Position numbers and translations under genes: made by a program. Below, piece after piece: positions 23,471 through 32,173 of a stretch of DNA of 64,000 bases (positions within the stretch are counted from its first letter, which is position 1; each line of letters opens with the position of its first letter). The DNA is from Pyricularia pennisetigena (taxonomy: Eukaryota > Ascomycota > Sordariomycetes > Magnaporthales > Pyriculariaceae): contig NW_021940922.1 of the NCBI RefSeq assembly GCF_004337985.1, forward strand, positions 899,382-963,381, written 5' to 3'. Below the pieces are notes generated by a model. That model saw nothing but the letters and a program-made list of their open reading frames with translations, was not told where the DNA came from and made no database searches.

Positions 23471-26400
23471 TGTCACGGCCAGGCATACATTGGAGAACCT
23501 CAGTATATTAGGCGCTATCGACGAAAATTCTAAACTGAAGAGAAGAGAGAAATTACAATCAACGACGCGCTCAAGAGACGCGCTTAAATCCGGAGGTAGT
23601 GGATCCTTGTCCGATCCCTGGCTCGGTGTGGAGCCGAGTCGTGATTCTGAGGGTAGGTCTAGGGGCCTGATCCTCACAACGCGCTCAAGAGACGCGCTTA
23701 AATCCGGAGGTAGTGGATCCTTGTCCGATCCCTGGCTCGGTGTGGAGCCGAGTCGTGATTCTGAGGGTAGGTCTAGGGGCCTGATCCTCACAACGCGCTC
23801 AAGAGACGCGCTTAAATCCGGAGGTAGTGGATCCTTGTCCGATCCCTGGCTCGGTGTGGAGCCGAGTCGTGATTCTGAGGGTAGGTCTAGGGGCCTGATC
23901 CTCACAACGCGCTCAAGAGACGCGCTTAAATCCGGAGGTAGTGGATCCTTGTCCGATCCCTGGCTCGGTGTGGAGCCGAGTCGTGATTCTGAGGGTAGGT
24001 CTAGGGGCCTGATCCTCACAACGCGCTCAAGAGACGCGCTTAAATCCGGAGGTAGTGGATCCTTGTCCGATCCCTGGCTCGGTGTGGAGCCGAGTCGTGA
24101 TTCTGAGGGTAGGTCTAGGGGCCTGATCCTCACAACGCGCTCAAGAGACGCGCTTAAATCCGGAGGTAGTGGATCCTTGTCCGATCCCTGGCTCGGTGTG
24201 GAGCCGAGTCGTGATTCTGAGGGTAGGTCTAGGGGCCTGATCCTCACATCGCGCTCAAGAGACGCGCTTAAATCCGGAGGTAGTGGATCCTTGTCCGATC
24301 CCTGGCTCGGTGTGGAGCCGAGTCGTGATTCTGAGGGTAGGTCTAGGGGCCTGATCCTCACAACGCGCTCAAGAGACGCGCTTAAATCCGGAGGTAGTGG
24401 ATCCTTGTCCGATCCCTGGCTCGGTGTGGAGCCGAGTCGTGATTCTGAGGGTAGGTCTAGGGGCCTGATCCTCACAACGCGCTCAAGAGACGCGCTTAAA
24501 TCCGGAGGTAGTGGATCCTTGTCCGATCCCTGGCTCGGTGTGGAGCCGAGTCGTGATTCTGAGGGTAGGTCTAGGGGCCTGATCCTCACAACGCGCTCAA
24601 GAGACGCGCTTAAATCCGGAGGTAGTGGATCCTTGTCCGATCCCTGGCTCGGTGTGGAGCCGAGTCGTGATTCTGAGGGTAGGTCTAGGGGCCTGATCCT
24701 CACAACGCGCTCAAGAGACGCGCTTAAATCCGGAGGTAGTGGATCCTTGTCCGATCCCTGGCTCGGTGTGGAGCCGAGTCGTGATTCTGAGGGTAGGTCT
24801 AGGGGCCTGATCCTCACAACGCGCTCAAGAGACGCGCTTAAATCCGGAGGTAGTGGATCCTTGTCCGATCCCTGGCTCGGTGTGGAGCCGAGTCGTGATT
24901 CTGAGGGTAGGTCTAGGGGCCTGATCCTCACAACGCGCTCAAGAGACGCGCTTAAATCCGGAGGTAGTGGATCCTTGTCCGATCCCTGGCTCGGTGTGGA
25001 GCCGAGTCGTGATTCTGAGGGTAGGTCTAGGGGCCTGATCCTCACAACGCGCTCAAGAGACGCGCTTAAATCCGGAGGTAGTGGATCCTTGTCCGATCCC
25101 TGGCTCGGTGTGGAGCCGAGTCGTGATTCTGAGGGTAGGTCTAGGGGCCTGATCCTCACAACGCGCTCAAGAGACGCGCTTAAATCCGGAGGTAGTGGAT
25201 CCTTGTCCGATCCCTGGCTCGGTGTGGAGCCGAGTCGTGATTCTGAGGGTAGGTCTAGGGGCCTGATCCTCACAACGCGCTCAAGAGACGCGCTTAAATC
25301 CGGAGGTAGTGGATCCTTGTCCGATCCCTGGCTCGGTGTGGAGCCGAGTCGTGATTCTGAGGGTAGGTCTAGGGGCCTGATCCTCACAACGCGCTCAAGA
25401 GACGCGCTTAAATCCGGAGGTAGTGGATCCTTGTCCGATCCCTGGCTCGGTGTGGAGCCGAGTCGTGATTCTGAGGGTAGGTCTAGGGGCCTGATCCTCA
25501 CAACGCGCTCAAGAGACGCGCTTAAATCCGGAGGTAGTGGATCCTTGTCCGATCCCTGGCTCGGTGTGGAGCCGAGTCGTGATTCTGAGGGTAGGTCTAG
25601 GGGCCTGATCCTCACAACGCGCTCAAGAGACGCGCTTAAATCCGGAGGTAGTGGATCCTTGTCCGATCCCTGGCTCGGTGTGGAGCCGAGTCGTGATTCT
25701 GAGGGTAGGTCTAGGGGCCTGATCCTCACAACGCGCTCAAGAGACGCGCTTAAATCCGGAGGTAGTGGATCCTTGTCCGATCCCTGGCTCGGTGTGGAGC
25801 CGAGTCGTGATTCTGAGGGTAGGTCTAGGGGCCTGATCCTCACAACGCGCTCAAGAGACGCGCTTAAATCCGGAGGTAGTGGATCCTTGTCCGATCCCTG
25901 GCTCGGTGTGGAGCCGAGTCGTGATTCTGAGGGTAGGTCTAGGGGCCTGATCCTCACAACGCGCTCAAGAGACGCGCTTAAATCCGGAGGTAGTGGATCC
26001 TTGTCCGATCCCTGGCTCGGTGTGGAGCCGAGTCGTGATTCTGAGGGTAGGTCTAGGGGCCTGATCCTCACAACGCGCTCAAGAGACGCGCTTAAATCCG
26101 GAGGTAGTGGATCCTTGTCCGATCCCTGGCTCGGTGTGGAGCCGAGTCGTGATTCTGAGGGTAGGTCTAGGGGCCTGATCCTCACAACGCGCTCAAGAGA
26201 CGCGCTTAAATCCGGAGGTAGTGGATCCTTGTCCGATCCCTGGCTCGGTGTGGAGCCGAGTCGTGATTCTGAGGGTAGGTCTAGGGGCCTGATCCTCACA
26301 ACGCGCTCAAGAGACGCGCTTAAATCCGGAGGTAGTGGATCCTTGTCCGATCCCTGGCTCGGTGTGGAGCCGAGTCGTGATTCTGAGGGTAGGTCTAGGG

Positions 26401-26756
26401 GCCTGATCCTCACAACGCGCTCAAGAGACGCGCTTAAATCCGGAGGTAGTGGATCCTTGTCCGATCCCTGGCTCGGTGTGGAGCCGAGTCGTGATTCTGA
26501 GGGTAGGTCTAGGGGCCTGATCCTCACAACGCGCTCAAGAGACGCGCTTAAATCCGGAGGTAGTGGATCCTTGTCCGATCCCTGGCTCGGTGTGGAGCCG
26601 AGTCGTGATTCTGAGGGTAGGTCTAGGGGCCTGATCCTCACAACGCGCTCAAGAGACGCGCTTAAATCCGGAGGTAGTGGATCCTTGTCCGATCCCTGGC
26701 TCGGTGTGGAGCCGAGTCGTGATTCTGAGGGTAGGTCTAGGGGCCTGATCCTCACA
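23471..26756 (-). mobile_element. Gypsy-A solo LTR with a hugely expanded U3
   Basis: 3,286 bp starting TGTCACGGCC and ending CCTCACA, flanked by GTTAG on both sides (23466-23470, 26757-26761), so it is a true insertion with a 5-bp target duplication. The first 94 bp match the inner part of the LTRs at 30137-30458 and 35244-35337. The other 3,192 bp are exactly 28 units of a 114-bp repeat that is present twice in the full element's 5' LTR. No Gypsy internal sequence adjoins it, so it is the product of LTR-LTR recombination. Relative to the full element it lies on the minus strand, with the repeats in U3, upstream of the inferred transcription start. Confidence 0.93.
23565..26756. repeat. 114-bp tandem repeat, 28 units
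   Basis: Each unit begins ACGCGCTCAAGAGACGCGCT and ends GGGCCTGATCCTCACA. The array spans 3,192 bp = 28 x 114. Units look identical by eye except an A-to-T change at 24249, the first base of unit 7. Because 114 is a multiple of three and the unit lacks stops in one frame on each strand, the array creates two overlapping false open frames of over 1,000 codons. Each unit contains a possible hairpin: CTCGG and CCGAG separated by 7 nt (first unit 23622-23638). Confidence 0.97.
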
Positions 26757-26779
26757 GTTAGCAACCCATATTATTAACA

Positions 26780-26798
26780 AATTATAAGCCCGGAAAGG
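26780..26798 (+). other. Copia-2 primer-binding site
   Basis: Immediately after the 5' LTR (ending TTAACA at 26779) the plus strand reads AATTATAAGCCCGGAAAGG. It is the complement of the half-tRNA-like sequence seen at 10637-10655, with three or four changes. Confidence 0.5.
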
Positions 26799-27237
26799 TT
26801 TTAACTTGTGCATTAAAGTGCATTTTGCATCGCTGGAAAACCTGAAGTTTAAGCCTTATTTTGGTTATTGTCGCATTTTTACAGCACGTATATTAACGAA
26901 AATATTGCTGTTTTTGTGCAAAATTGTTGGTTTTAAGCGCTAATTCAGCACCTAACCCCCTATATTTACAATGGGGATCGCTAAAAATTAGCATTCGATT
27001 TAGGCCCTTCCAGGTACTGCAGCGATCGCTTGTATTGCAAATCCAAAACTTTTGGTGTGGTTTTTGTGGATCGTGCACGCCATTGTAATTGGTTCAAATT
27101 TTTAGTAGGGTTTACACTAACGAATTAGGGCCAAAAACCCCTGTATTCGTTCGCTAATAGCCTATTAAATCCTAGTGCGTTTAGTAGGGTTTACAATAGC
27201 CCACAAACCCATTAGCGGAATTACGTTAGTGGTTAGT

Positions 27238-27310
27238 TTACCCTGCACGATACCCTGCAGTTTACCCTGCAGGTTACCCTGCAATTTACCCTGCAGTTTA
27301 CCCTGCACCC
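27238..27310 (+). repeat. Leader minisatellite of Copia-2
   Basis: About six units of a TTACCCTGCA-type repeat (complement TGCAGGGTAA), spaced 10 to 14 bp, in the untranslated leader before gag. Unit number differs from Copia-1 and Copia-3. Confidence 0.75.
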
Positions 27311-27590
27311 ACTTAACGAATTGAATTCGTTACGTGCACCTGGATCGGTACAAATACCAGGGCACCCATCAATTGGGGATTTTAGGGATTCTAACCCTGT
27401 ATTTTAGTGGATTTTAACCATTAAAAATAGCAATAAACCCTGTAATTGGCAGTTACAGGCCTATACCCGTTAAAAAGCGAACGGTATAGCAAATCCTAAC
27501 TTAAATAGGGTATTTACCCTTAAGCAATTAGGTTAATTAATTATAGCTATAAATTAGCGAATTGCAATTATAATTTAGGCTACCCTATAA

Positions 27591-28864
27591 TGGAAGATAG
27601 CCCTATATCGGGCTTTCCAGGCCCAATGCCAACAAATAGGGGGCCTAAACCCAGCCCAAACGAAATTTTAACCGCTAAATTACAGGCCTAAAACCTGCAA
27701 TTAAAACCGTTAACTACGCAAATGGATTAATTTCAAAGGACAATTTAACAGTTAACTGCCCTATTAACCTGGAAAGCGGTAATTCCATTAATTTTATTAA
27801 GAATTCGGAAAACAAACCCGTTACCGCACCCCCTGATTCACCTGGTAACCTAATTTTAGGTAACGGGATAGGTAAAAAACTATCGAAACGGGTATTCTTT
27901 TTCCCCGAAAATTGTAAATTAGTAGGGGTTAGTAACTACGATTGGTGGAAACAGGCGTTCATAATACAATTCAGGGTAATAAAAGCAGCGGAATTTATTT
28001 CTAACCTCAAAATTGGTTATACCCTACCGGAACACGAGCAATTAATCCTATTATTATTTATAAAAAGCAGTTTAACCAAAAAACCTTTAAAATCCATTGC
28101 ATGGTATTCCAACCCCGTAACGGTTTATAAAACCCTGGAAAATAATTATTCCGTTGCACCCGAAATTAGTCGAGATTTACTATATCGAAAATTCCACGCC
28201 TCCAATTTTTCGAAATTTAAAAGATTAATACCTGAATTTAACAACCGTTTTAGCTTACTGGTGACTAAATTAGCGAATACCAACGTGCAAATTAGCCCCG
28301 TAAACGTACGAAATCAATATTTACGGGCCTTGGAGGGGATATTTCCCATTTGGACCAAACGCCAACGTAATACCCAACGGGCCCTGCAGGCAATAGGCCA
28401 AAATTGGGAAAAGTTAAATTTGCAATACTTTATGGCGGACCTTATATCCGAAAATTCGATTTCAGGCTTTACAGCGGCTAAAGCCGCTAGTTATAAGTTT
28501 AAAGGCAAAAAAAGGGTAAAAAAAACGATAAAAATGGCGCTAAAAAGGAAAATAATGGGCAGGAAAATACCTTTTAATTACGAAAAAAAGTAAAAACTCT
28601 AATTCGGATTCTGCTTTTGCAAAAAATACTAAATCCTCCTCCAACGAATTAACCGCTGGAACGTTTATAATTTTTATGGATTTCGAATTATCTACGGGCT
28701 CGATTCCAGGTAACGTTAACGAAGGCGTAGCGTATAACGCCCTGGAACAGCAGGTTAATTCCGCTATTAACGGAATTATAGAATTACGTTCGGATTCGGA
28801 TTCGGAAACCGATACCGGTAAAACGCTAAAACCACAGGTTTTAGCAGCTAATTTAAAGCTATAA
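27591..28864 (+). pseudogene. Copia-2 gag, decayed
   Basis: The start M-E-D-S-P-I-S-G-F is at 27591. A stop follows after about 32 codons (TAA where Copia-1 has CAA), as expected of RIP. Open pieces are 28261-28593 (110 codons, capsid-like helices, ending lysine-rich) and 28676-28864 (acidic C-terminus S-D-S-D-S-E-T-D-T-G). These lie in different frames, so an indel sits in the A-rich stretch near 28590. The order and ending match Copia-1 gag. Confidence 0.75.
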
Positions 28865-28869
28865 CGAAA

Positions 28870-29420
28870 CCTGGACGCGGCGTAAAAGGGACCCTATACT
28901 TTGGAAGCTAGGTTACCCTATCCTGTAAGATACAGGTAATACGTACCATATTTTTGCAAATAAGCAATTTTTTACCGATTATACCCCCGGTTTTACAGTC
29001 GAAATCGGTACAGGATGTGGCCCTGATAGGCCTGTAGGCACCGGAACTGCGAAAATACAAGTTCGTTACGGCCAAAAAACTAACGAATTTAAAAAGGTTA
29101 CGTTAAATAACGTTTTATATATCCCCTCGTTTGGAATAAATATCGTTAGTGGCTTTATACATTATAATACAGGGGGTTTATTATTAAAAAATACCTTATA
29201 CAATAAGGATCGCTAGGCGTGGGGACGTTTAAATACTTTTAAACATTCGTTTTGTTTAAAGGTTAAAGGGTGCGATATCCTTATTCGAAATATACCAAAA
29301 ATTTCGAATTACGCCTGTGTAATAGGTGAATATAACACCGCTTCTAACATGACCCTACAGGGGGTTACAAAGGGCTACGCAACCCCGTTGGAAGTAAAAC
29401 TAAATAATATAAATCCGAAA
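28870..29420 (+). pseudogene. Copia-2 aspartic protease and pre-integrase region
   Basis: Reading the best frame gives D-T-G-N-T-Y-H-I-F-A-N-K-Q-F-F near 28940-28980, the aspartic protease active-site motif, preceded by a stop. F-T-V-E-I-G-T-G-C-G and L-Y-I-P-S-F-G-I-N follow. Compared with Copia-1 the catalytic Asp is kept. The frame is still interrupted. Confidence 0.65.
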
Positions 29421-30136
29421 ATTACGAGGATTATAAAATTTACACCGATTCGGAACCGGAAAAAAATACGGTAACGGAAGAGCTAAATCCTGAACAAAAT
29501 ACGGAAATAGCCGTAAGTTCACCTGTAACGCAAAAACCTAGCGGTAAAAGCCCTGAAAATCTACGTGAAATTGGGCCCCGTAGGCCCGGCACACGGTTAA
29601 ATAACCCTTTTATGCAACCTAATATAAAAGGGACTATTTCCGAAAAAAGGGGGTTTCCCATACAAGAAATCCGTTGTTAAAACCTCTTTTATTTTCGGAT
29701 TTAGAGCAGGCCCCTGTAAATTACCTCCTTTTTAGCCTAAAACGGACTACGGACGGTTGGTTAACCGCTGACGGAAACGCAATTACAGGCGATTATAATG
29801 AAATCCAGGCCCAAAAAACCCTGTTATAGCATAGGCGTTTGGGGTATATAGGGTTATTATTGCTAAAAAAGACCGTTAAAATCATAGAGGGTCTACATAA
29901 TTTCGACAAAATTAGGGTAGTTACCTATATGGCTTATATTAAACCCATTTCAGTTAGGCGTACGAATAAGGTCGTACTTTTACACCCCCTAATATTTTCG
30001 ATTTTATCAAGGGTAATATAGTAATTTTTAAACCTAATCCTTATAATAAAAAGCCCGTATTTCTATTATTAGTGGACCGAAAATTACGTTTTCGGTGGTT
30101 TATCCCACTAAAAAATAAAGCCGGACCTACGGTTTT
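29421..30136 (+). pseudogene. Copia-2 integrase, upstream half
   Basis: A decayed frame corresponding to 7300-8050 of Copia-1. Near the right edge it has L-L-V-D-R-K-L-R-F-R-W, which contains the first catalytic Asp of the integrase core. It is cut at 30136 by Gypsy-A, and the same gene continues at 35343. The five bases GTTTT at 30132-30136 are repeated at 35338-35342. Confidence 0.75.
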
Positions 30137-30458
30137 TGTGAGGATCAGGCCCCTAGACCTACCCTCAGAATCACGACTCGGCTCCACACCGAGCCAGGGA
30201 TCGGACAAGGATCCACTACCTCCGGATTTAAGCGCGTCTCTTGAGCGCGTTGTGAGGATCAGGCCCCTAGACCTACCCTCAGAATCACGACTCGGCTCCA
30301 CACCGAGCCAGGGATCGGACAAGGATCCACTACCTCCGGATTTAAGCGCGTCTCTTGAGCGCGTCGTTGATTGTAATTTCTCTCTTCTCTTCAGTTTAGA
30401 ATTTTCGTCGATAGCGCCTAATATACGGAGGTTCTCCAATGTATGCCTGGCCGTGACA
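30137..30458 (+). repeat. Gypsy-A 5' LTR
   Basis: 322 bp: two 114-bp units (30137-30364) and then a 94-bp unique part. The unique part begins with a pyrimidine-rich tract (tttctctcttctcttc). AGTTTAGAATT (30393-30403) follows and is the inferred transcript start. The repeats therefore form U3. Confidence 0.92.
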
Positions 30459-30459
30459 T

Positions 30460-30470
30460 AATTCTAAACT
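30460..30470 (+). other. Gypsy-A primer-binding site, self-priming type
   Basis: AATTCTAAACT lies one base after the 5' LTR. It is the exact reverse complement of AGTTTAGAATT at 30393-30403 inside the LTR. In the Tf1/sushi group the first 11 nt of the mRNA fold back onto the primer site, are cleaved and prime reverse transcription. Both the position and the 11-nt length match that arrangement. No tRNA 3'-end complement (TGG...) was seen here. Confidence 0.7.
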
Positions 30471-30596
30471 CACTATGATTTGCTGGTGAAGCAATTAAAA
30501 TATATCGTTCAATCCCTTTATTCAATTATTCACTACGTCGGCTGTGCGCGACGGTAAACTAGGCCACAGAAACAGAGGACACCATTCGCGAAATCA

Positions 30597-32144
30597 ATGT
30601 CGCCGCGTAAGAATTACGGCCCACCGATTCGCCAATCCCAACGCGTGACAAACGCAAACTCAGCAAAGCCAGATAATTTGGCTTCAGGCACTGCTACTCC
30701 CAACACCGAAGGTTCGGATCAAAACGGAGAGATTACAGTTGCCCCAGTGAGCCCAGAGCCAGTAGAGCCCGCTCCTACCAGCGCCAACACAGAGCCTGAA
30801 GAGCCCGTTGAGCCCCAATACGACACAGAGCAAGATCAGCCAGTCGACAGCATCGAAGTTGACGGATCGTACGAGTACGAGTCAGTTTCCGAACACTTAG
30901 GAGAGGCGCGAAGCCCTCCCCACCAACCTTCTGCCAAGACGTCAGACGGCAGGAACGAAATTCCGAAATTTCCAAGCAGAGCGCCCTCGCCTGCCGCCCA
31001 AATGAGAAGCGAAATGGCAAACGAAAGCGAAAACACAACCGGCCAGGCCACCATCACTCAATCGCATTTGCAAGACCTCTTGGCTACTATTGCCCAACTG
31101 AAGGACCAGTTGGCCACCCAAAACAACTCCACCAGTAATGGAGCCCGTGGGGTTACACCCTTTAACAGCGCCTTCGGTGGGACCGATTTTAAACCTGTTG
31201 GATTTGCCGCCCATGATGCCTTTAGGCCCTACGGAAATGGCCAAATTAGCGTTAACCCCGGGTATGATAGAAAAGCCCGCAAGACCGGCGTTGACCCCGG
31301 ATCTTTCGAGGGTAAGGACGACACCTTCGACACGTGGATCATCCAAGTCGCCGATATGATGGAAGAAGATGAAAGCACTTACAAGACCGAACGTAGCCGT
31401 ATGGCAGCCCTTTTTTCGTTAACAAAAGGACCGCCTAACGACCTATTGCGTAGCCGTTACGCCTCGAAAGAAAACCCTTTTAGCGGTGTTGCCGAGATGG
31501 TCGCAACTTTAGCTGCGGTGTACCACGACGATAACCAAGGCACTAAAGCACGCCGAGAACTGGCTGAAATGATGTTTGACCCAGCAGACAAAACTATGGA
31601 CATCCATGTTTTTGTTGGCAAAGTTAACACTTTGGCGGACCGCGCCAACATTCTCAAATCAGAGCGTAAAACCCTACTATACGAACATATTCCGGCAAAA
31701 TTGAACACCCAGCTTTTCGACGACGCTAAAAATCCGGATATATCGTACGAGTCTTTCGTGAACAAAGTCGCCAACGCTGCACTGGCTAATCAGCGCGCCT
31801 ACGAGGAAAACCTTAAAAGGAAACAGGCTAAAAAGGGGCGCCAATCGCCCGAGCCTCGTCGTCGCCGTTCCCGCGATTACGAACACAGGAGAGAGGTTAA
31901 AACAGCGACTCCCACACCCGTTAAGGAAGTAGTCACTTTTTCCGACAAGGAAAGGAGCGCTCTTTTGGACGCAGGTCTTTGTTTTCTATGTAAGAAGGCC
32001 GGCCACCAATCCCGTCACTGCCCCGATCGCAAAATTATCGCCAATATGTTACAGGCTCTGGACCATGGGGATTCGTATTCGCAGCCTGACAATTCGATTC
32101 GCAACTCGTCGTCGACTTCCTCGTCTGATTCGGAAAACTGCTAA
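30597..32144 (+). CDS. gag: Gypsy-A Gag, 515 residues
   Basis: Structural protein of a Ty3/Gypsy retrotransposon. The first ~190 residues are Pro/Ser/Glu-rich and probably disordered. A coiled-coil-like segment with L-A-T-I-A-Q-L-K-D-Q-L-A-T-Q lies near residue 165. The capsid (Retrotrans_gag-like) region follows from about 225 to 410 (F-E-G-K-D-D-T-F-D-T-W). Then comes a basic stretch (R-R-R-R-S-R-D) and one zinc knuckle C-F-L-C-K-K-A-G-H-Q-S-R-H-C (C-x2-C-x4-H-x4-C) near residue 462. The start at 30597 is the first in-frame ATG after the LTR leader. The frame is intact. pol follows 29 nt after the stop in the -1 frame. Confidence 0.93.
   Translation: MSPRKNYGPPIRQSQRVTNANSAKPDNLASGTATPNTEGSDQNGEITVAPVSPEPVEPAPTSANTEPEEPVEPQYDTEQDQPVDSIEVDGSYEYESVSEHLGEARSPPHQPSAKTSDGRNEIPKFPSRAPSPAAQMRSEMANESENTTGQATITQSHLQDLLATIAQLKDQLATQNNSTSNGARGVTPFNSAFGGTDFKPVGFAAHDAFRPYGNGQISVNPGYDRKARKTGVDPGSFEGKDDTFDTWIIQVADMMEEDESTYKTERSRMAALFSLTKGPPNDLLRSRYASKENPFSGVAEMVATLAAVYHDDNQGTKARRELAEMMFDPADKTMDIHVFVGKVNTLADRANILKSERKTLLYEHIPAKLNTQLFDDAKNPDISYESFVNKVANAALANQRAYEENLKRKQAKKGRQSPEPRRRRSRDYEHRREVKTATPTPVKEVVTFSDKERSALLDAGLCFLCKKAGHQSRHCPDRKIIANMLQALDHGDSYSQPDNSIRNSSSTSSSDSENC
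32129..32144 (+). promoter_or_regulatory. Gag/Pol -1 frame overlap with possible slip site
   Basis: The pol frame is open from 32129 (after TGA at 32126-32128), so it overlaps the last five gag codons. Within the overlap GGAAAAC (32132-32138) precedes the gag stop and is read G GAA AAC in the gag frame. It is near, but not exactly, the canonical X XXY YYZ heptamer. Re-initiation at the pol ATG (32174), 29 nt after the stop, is the alternative. Confidence 0.4.
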
Positions 32145-32173
32145 GGCTGCCGGAAGTCTCCTCGGCAGTCTGC

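Larger units (their letters stand above)
22933..26779 (+). repeat. Copia-2 5' LTR, interrupted
   Basis: LTR sequence at 22933-23470 and 26762-26779 adds up to 556 bp, matching the other Copia LTRs. Between them lies the Gypsy-A solo LTR 23471-26756 plus one copy of the duplicated GTTAG. Confidence 0.9.

Noticed and set aside
23565..26756. CRISPR-like array.
   Set aside because: There are no variable spacers; the full 114-bp unit repeats without interruption, and the genome is eukaryotic.
23456..26777. Two overlapping open frames of 1,102 (minus) and 1,095 (plus) codons made of a 38-residue repeat.
   Set aside because: They arise because the 114-bp LTR repeat is a multiple of three and happens to lack stops. 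The whole array lies inside a solo LTR, is open on both strands, and the two-unit LTRs give the same short false frames.
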